A model generated the notes under the pieces. The model was given only the letters and a program-made list of their open reading frames with translations, was not told where the DNA came from and searched no databases. The translations under genes and the position numbers were made by a program. Below are positions 6,125 to 9,055 of a stretch of DNA of 9,055 nt, piece by piece. Within the stretch, counting starts at the first letter, position 1. Each line of letters starts with the position of its first letter. This stretch comes from Chitinophagales bacterium (lineage in GTDB: Bacteria > Bacteroidota > Bacteroidia > Chitinophagales > UBA2359): contig JAHDDA010000089.1 in assembly GCA_020629595.1 (NCBI GenBank), positions 1-9,055 of the forward strand. Direction: 5' to 3'.

Positions 6125-7300
6125 TTATTCCAACAAATTTTCATATTTTTTCTTGTCAAATAAAACAGGAAGTACCATTTTAGTTTCTACCTTTTTATCG
6201 TAATGTTTTCCAGGAAGAAATTGCATCAATGAAACAACTCTTATTACTTCTTTATGGAATGCCTCGTCAATAAAACCCCTAATTAGTTGAGGTTCTTTTA
6301 CTTTGCCTAATGTATCAATCTTAAATTCTATAAAAATTTTGTTGCTTGGCTTTTCATTGTCAATATGTTCTGGATAGTTGAGGTTTTTAGCCAAAAAATT
6401 AATAAGTCCTTTTTGCCCGCCATCTTTAAATGCAGGATAAGTTTCTGGGTTTACAAATATTATTGATTCATCTGTTTCGAGAATTGAATCATTTACTTTT
6501 AACGATTTCAAATACTTATCAAACTCAATTTTATAATCAGCATTATTTTGAATATTATGTGGGCAATTATTAATTTTTATTAGCTCTACATTTTCGTTTT
6601 CCTTATCTAAATTTATTGAATGCTGAATTGGAATTAATGCATCGGCATTGCCGTGAAAAATATGGGTATTACATTGAACATTTTTAAGATTTTCGTTTGT
6701 TTTAAATTTATACTTTACTAAAAAAGAAGGCACAAAAGGCATTTTTTCAAGTGCCAAACTAACAAGACTGTAATAAGGTGCATTTAACACCAAAGCAAAT
6801 GGCGAATTTTGAGTGGCTAATGCAGTTGCAATTCCTGTTCCCATAGAAGTACCAACTAATAAAATATTGCCTTCTCCGTAGATTTCTTTCAAATAATTGT
6901 AAGCCAATTGTGCATCGGTAATAAGTGCTTTTTCATTACTTATTTTGCCTTCACTTTTTCCATAAGCTCTGTAGTCTAAGTAAAAAACATCTATACTATT
7001 TTTTAAAAATAAATCTGCACTGAATCCCCAACCTTCTATTGTTCCACCATTTCCGTGTAGGTACAAGGCTACTTGCTTATTCGGTTTTTCTTTGTTAAAA
7101 AAATGAACACCATGTAGTTTAATATTATCTTGTGTTTCAAGAAAAACCTCTTCAAAATAGGAAGGAAAATTATACTTAAAATCTTTTGGTGTTTTTGTGG
7201 GGTGAAACAAAAACTTTTCTTGCATAAAATATAGAAATATACAAACTGCAATGTATAAAAATACAAGAGTAGGCAAAAGGTATTTGATAGTATTTTTCAT
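6125..7300 (-). CDS. Membrane-anchored alpha/beta hydrolase (BEM46/ABHD-like) fused to a TonB C-terminal domain
   Basis: This is a 391-residue protein. Residues 7-26 form one hydrophobic segment (signal anchor), followed by EKFLFHPTK, typical of BEM46-like hydrolases, so the catalytic part should lie in the periplasm. The hydrolase domain spans about 45-270. Its oxyanion loop is HGNGG (82-86), the nucleophile is S152 in GTSMG (150-154), the probable acid is D220 in HGNADALIP, and the histidine is H248 in NCPHNIQ, so the triad is intact. Residues about 284-391 match the TonB C-terminal fold: YPAFKDGGQKGLINFLAKNL, then YPEH, IFIEFKIDTLGKVKEPQLIRG, and PGKH ending in MVLPVLF. Such domains are common as C-terminal modules in Bacteroidota proteins and need not mean energy transduction. 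The substrate is unknown; esterase, thioesterase or peptidase are all possible. It follows the SulP gene on the same strand, but a terminator separates them. The fusion is the odd feature. Confidence 0.85.
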   Translation of the reverse strand: MKNTIKYLLPTLVFLYIAVCIFLYFMQEKFLFHPTKTPKDFKYNFPSYFEEVFLETQDNIKLHGVHFFNKEKPNKQVALYLHGNGGTIEGWGFSADLFLKNSIDVFYLDYRAYGKSEGKISNEKALITDAQLAYNYLKEIYGEGNILLVGTSMGTGIATALATQNSPFALVLNAPYYSLVSLALEKMPFVPSFLVKYKFKTNENLKNVQCNTHIFHGNADALIPIQHSINLDKENENVELIKINNCPHNIQNNADYKIEFDKYLKSLKVNDSILETDESIIFVNPETYPAFKDGGQKGLINFLAKNLNYPEHIDNEKPSNKIFIEFKIDTLGKVKEPQLIRGFIDEAFHKEVIRVVSLMQFLPGKHYDKKVETKMVLPVLFDKKKYENLLE

Positions 7301-7331
7301 TAAGTATCGAAGATATAATATATTAAAAGAG

Positions 7332-7347
7332 ATGGATGTAAATCCAT
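7332..7347 (-). repeat. Short perfect inverted repeat upstream of the hydrolase gene
   Basis: ATGGAT (7332-7337) and ATCCAT (7342-7347) are exact inverted repeats with a 4-nt loop, 32-47 bp upstream of the hydrolase start. It could be a leader hairpin or an operator half-site pair. No convincing TAnnTTTG box was found for this gene, so its promoter is not assigned. Confidence 0.3.
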
Positions 7348-7390
7348 AAAAATATAAAATGTATGGTGTGATGTAGTTGGGATATGAAAC

Positions 7391-7429
7391 AAAAAAGCCA
7401 CAAACAACATTTTGTCATTTGTGGCTTTT
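7391..7429 (-). terminator. Intrinsic terminator of the SulP transporter gene
   Basis: A 12-bp perfect stem (7393-7404 with 7418-7429; arms AAAAGCCACAAA and TTTGTGGCTTTT) encloses a 13-nt loop. On the minus strand the second arm ends in a run of T (complement of 7391-7396). It lies 26 bp past the transporter stop codon at 7455. It separates the transporter from the hydrolase gene downstream, so the two are probably not one operon. The A/T symmetry makes it potentially bidirectional. Confidence 0.85.
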
Positions 7430-7454
7430 CGAAATAATGAAAAATCATTATAAA

Positions 7455-9011
7455 TTATCCCATCAATGCTGGTACATTTTGCATTGAGTTTTCCAATTCT
7501 TTTATAGGCGATTTTTTCATAGATTTCATATTTCTTTCAATCACCTCAACTTCAATATTGCGTTCTACGGCATTTATTTTAAATTCTTCAATTAAATCAA
7601 TAACATCTTGGTGAATATCAATTGATTTTGAAGCATCAATAATTACTTTTTTGTTATCTGGAATAACATTTAATGCACGTTGAATATTCGCTTTATTTAA
7701 AAATGTTACATCTTCGCTTAACTGAATTACAATTTCACCACTATCGGTAATATGCTTATCTTTCTCGAATAAGAATGGTTTTTTATAGTTATTATACAAA
7801 ACAAAGAAAATTGCAACCGCCATTCCAATACCAATTCCTGTTAATAAATCGGTGAATACAATTCCTAAAATGGTAACAACAAATGCAACAAAGTTTGTCC
7901 AACCTTTTTTATACATTTCAATAAAAATGCTCGGACGAGCCAATTTAAAACCTACCATAAATAAAATAGCTGCTAAACTTGCCAATGGAATTAAGTTTAA
8001 AACCGTAGGAATAGCCATTGCACTAAATAATAAAATAACACCATGAGCAATAGCTGAAACTTTTGTTCTTCCACCCGACATAATATTGGTTGAACTACGA
8101 ACAATAACCTGTGTTACTGGTAAACCACCTATTAAACCCGAAACTAAATTTCCAATTCCTTGAGCTCTTAACTCTTGGTTTGCGGGCGAAACACGCTTTA
8201 ATGGATCTAATTTATCGGTTGCTTCTAAGCAAAGTAAAGTTTCTAATGAAGCCACAATTGCTAAAACTACCGCTACTTTATAAACCTCTGGATTATTCCA
8301 TTGCGAAAAATCGGGACGTGTAAATAAGTCTTTAAAACCAGCAAGACTATCAGCCACAGGAATATCTACTATTTGCCCTTTAATTAAAGCCAAATCTGTT
8401 CCTTTTAATGCTAAATATGCCACAATACCAAGACTTACAACAACCAAAGGTCCTTGAATAATCTTAAATATGGAAATATTTTTCATAAACTTTTGTTCCC
8501 AAAGAATTAAGATTAGTACCGAAGCAAGCGTAATGGCAACAGTACCCATTGACATATCATTGAACATAGTAGCAAAAGAAAACTCTTGCCCTTTAATATA
8601 ACCAAGTGCTATTGGTATTTGCTTTATGAAAATAATAACACCAATACCTGCCAACATTCCTTTAATTACCGAATTGGGGAAGTAATAACCAATAATTCCC
8701 ATTCGTAAAACACCAAGCAAAAACTGAATAACCCCTGAAATTACTACGGCTAATAAAAATATTTCAAATGCCCCTAAATCTTGAATGGCATTAAGTACAA
8801 TAACTGCTAAACCTGCTGCTGGTCCACTAACACCTAATTGCGAACCACTTAACAAACCTACCACAATTCCACCTACAATTCCTGCAATGATACCCGAAAA
8901 TAATGGAGCACCCGATGCTAAGGCAATTCCTAAACACAAAGGCACAGCCACCAAAAACACAATCAGCGATGCTGGAAGGTCATTTTTTAAATTTGCTATG
9001 TAATCTTTCAT
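7455..9011 (-). CDS. SulP family inorganic anion transporter with C-terminal STAS domain
   Basis: This is a 518-residue inner-membrane transporter of the SLC26/SulP family. The N-terminal signature LPASLIVFLVAVPLCLGIAL (12-31) followed by SGSQLGVSGPAAG (55-67) marks the family's first transmembrane segments and substrate-site region. Hydrophobic segments continue to about residue 410, consistent with the family's 7+7 inverted-repeat fold. The C-terminal STAS domain spans about 423-495 (EIVIQLSEDVTFLNKANIQ, then KKVIIDASKSIDI with D459-A460-S461), resembling the anti-sigma-antagonist switch loop; in SulP proteins it is regulatory. Members move sulfate, bicarbonate or other anions. No carbonic anhydrase or sulfur-assimilation gene lies within the window to decide between them, so the substrate is open. 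Length and start are normal for bacterial SulP proteins. A predicted -7 box sits directly upstream and a strong terminator follows, so it is likely monocistronic. Confidence 0.93.
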   Translation of the reverse strand: MKDYIANLKNDLPASLIVFLVAVPLCLGIALASGAPLFSGIIAGIVGGIVVGLLSGSQLGVSGPAAGLAVIVLNAIQDLGAFEIFLLAVVISGVIQFLLGVLRMGIIGYYFPNSVIKGMLAGIGVIIFIKQIPIALGYIKGQEFSFATMFNDMSMGTVAITLASVLILILWEQKFMKNISIFKIIQGPLVVVSLGIVAYLALKGTDLALIKGQIVDIPVADSLAGFKDLFTRPDFSQWNNPEVYKVAVVLAIVASLETLLCLEATDKLDPLKRVSPANQELRAQGIGNLVSGLIGGLPVTQVIVRSSTNIMSGGRTKVSAIAHGVILLFSAMAIPTVLNLIPLASLAAILFMVGFKLARPSIFIEMYKKGWTNFVAFVVTILGIVFTDLLTGIGIGMAVAIFFVLYNNYKKPFLFEKDKHITDSGEIVIQLSEDVTFLNKANIQRALNVIPDNKKVIIDASKSIDIHQDVIDLIEEFKINAVERNIEVEVIERNMKSMKKSPIKELENSMQNVPALMG

Positions 9012-9031
9012 TAAAATTTACTTTTGTAACA

Positions 9032-9039
9032 CAAATATA
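9032..9039 (-). promoter_or_regulatory. Predicted -7 promoter box (TATATTTG) of the SulP gene
   Basis: On the minus strand TATATTTG matches TAnnTTTG exactly, 20 bp upstream of the transporter ATG. This would give a very short leader of roughly 13 nt. A -33 element with normal spacing would fall at or beyond the right edge of the window; the visible TTTTG near the edge is too close (11-nt gap). Confidence 0.5.
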
Positions 9040-9055
9040 TGTTTATTTTGCAAAA

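Noticed and set aside
1..9055. CRISPR arrays, insertion sequences, transposase or integrase genes
   Set aside because: No regularly spaced repeats, no paired terminal inverted repeats, and no recombinase-type motifs were seen in any of the long translations.

Overview
The window looks like a chromosomal segment from an AT-rich member of the Bacteroidota. Three things point there. Several upstream regions carry close matches to the Bacteroidota -7 promoter box TAnnTTTG. Genes lack Shine-Dalgarno sites. The proteins are of Bacteroidota type, including a TonB C-terminal domain fused to a hydrolase and a small phasin-like protein. I cannot name a genus.

Layout, left to right. (1) A small antitoxin-like gene on the minus strand (73-336), with possibly the first codons of a partner gene running off the left edge. 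(2) A 105-bp divergent intergenic region holding an operator-like palindrome and a promoter. (3) One very large gene (474-4991) for a roughly 1505-residue STAND/NACHT-type ATPase with an N-terminal PD-(D/E)xK-like nuclease domain. It is built like the Avs-type anti-phage sensors: nuclease effector, P-loop switch, long C-terminal sensor. This is the accessory part of the window. (4) A roughly 650-bp stretch without protein genes. It contains a G+C-rich structured island with an odd tRNA-Asn(GUU)-like element carrying two extra hairpins, then further stem-loops, AT-rich DNA, a perfect 14-bp inverted repeat and a promoter. (5) A phasin-like gene (5646-5999) with a clear intrinsic terminator. (6) On the minus strand, a membrane-anchored alpha/beta hydrolase fused to a TonB C-terminal domain (6125-7300). 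(7) Upstream of it on the same strand, a SulP anion transporter with a STAS domain (7455-9011), with its own terminator and promoter box.

How the genes relate. The large nuclease-STAND protein is predicted to work alone: its C-terminal part would sense a phage product, the ATPase would drive oligomerisation, and the nuclease would cut DNA. No companion gene is visible. The phasin-like, hydrolase and SulP genes look like ordinary resident genes, each in its own transcription unit. The best candidates for something undescribed are the tRNA-like element with inserted hairpins, the unassigned C-terminal half of the STAND protein, and the hydrolase-TonB fusion.
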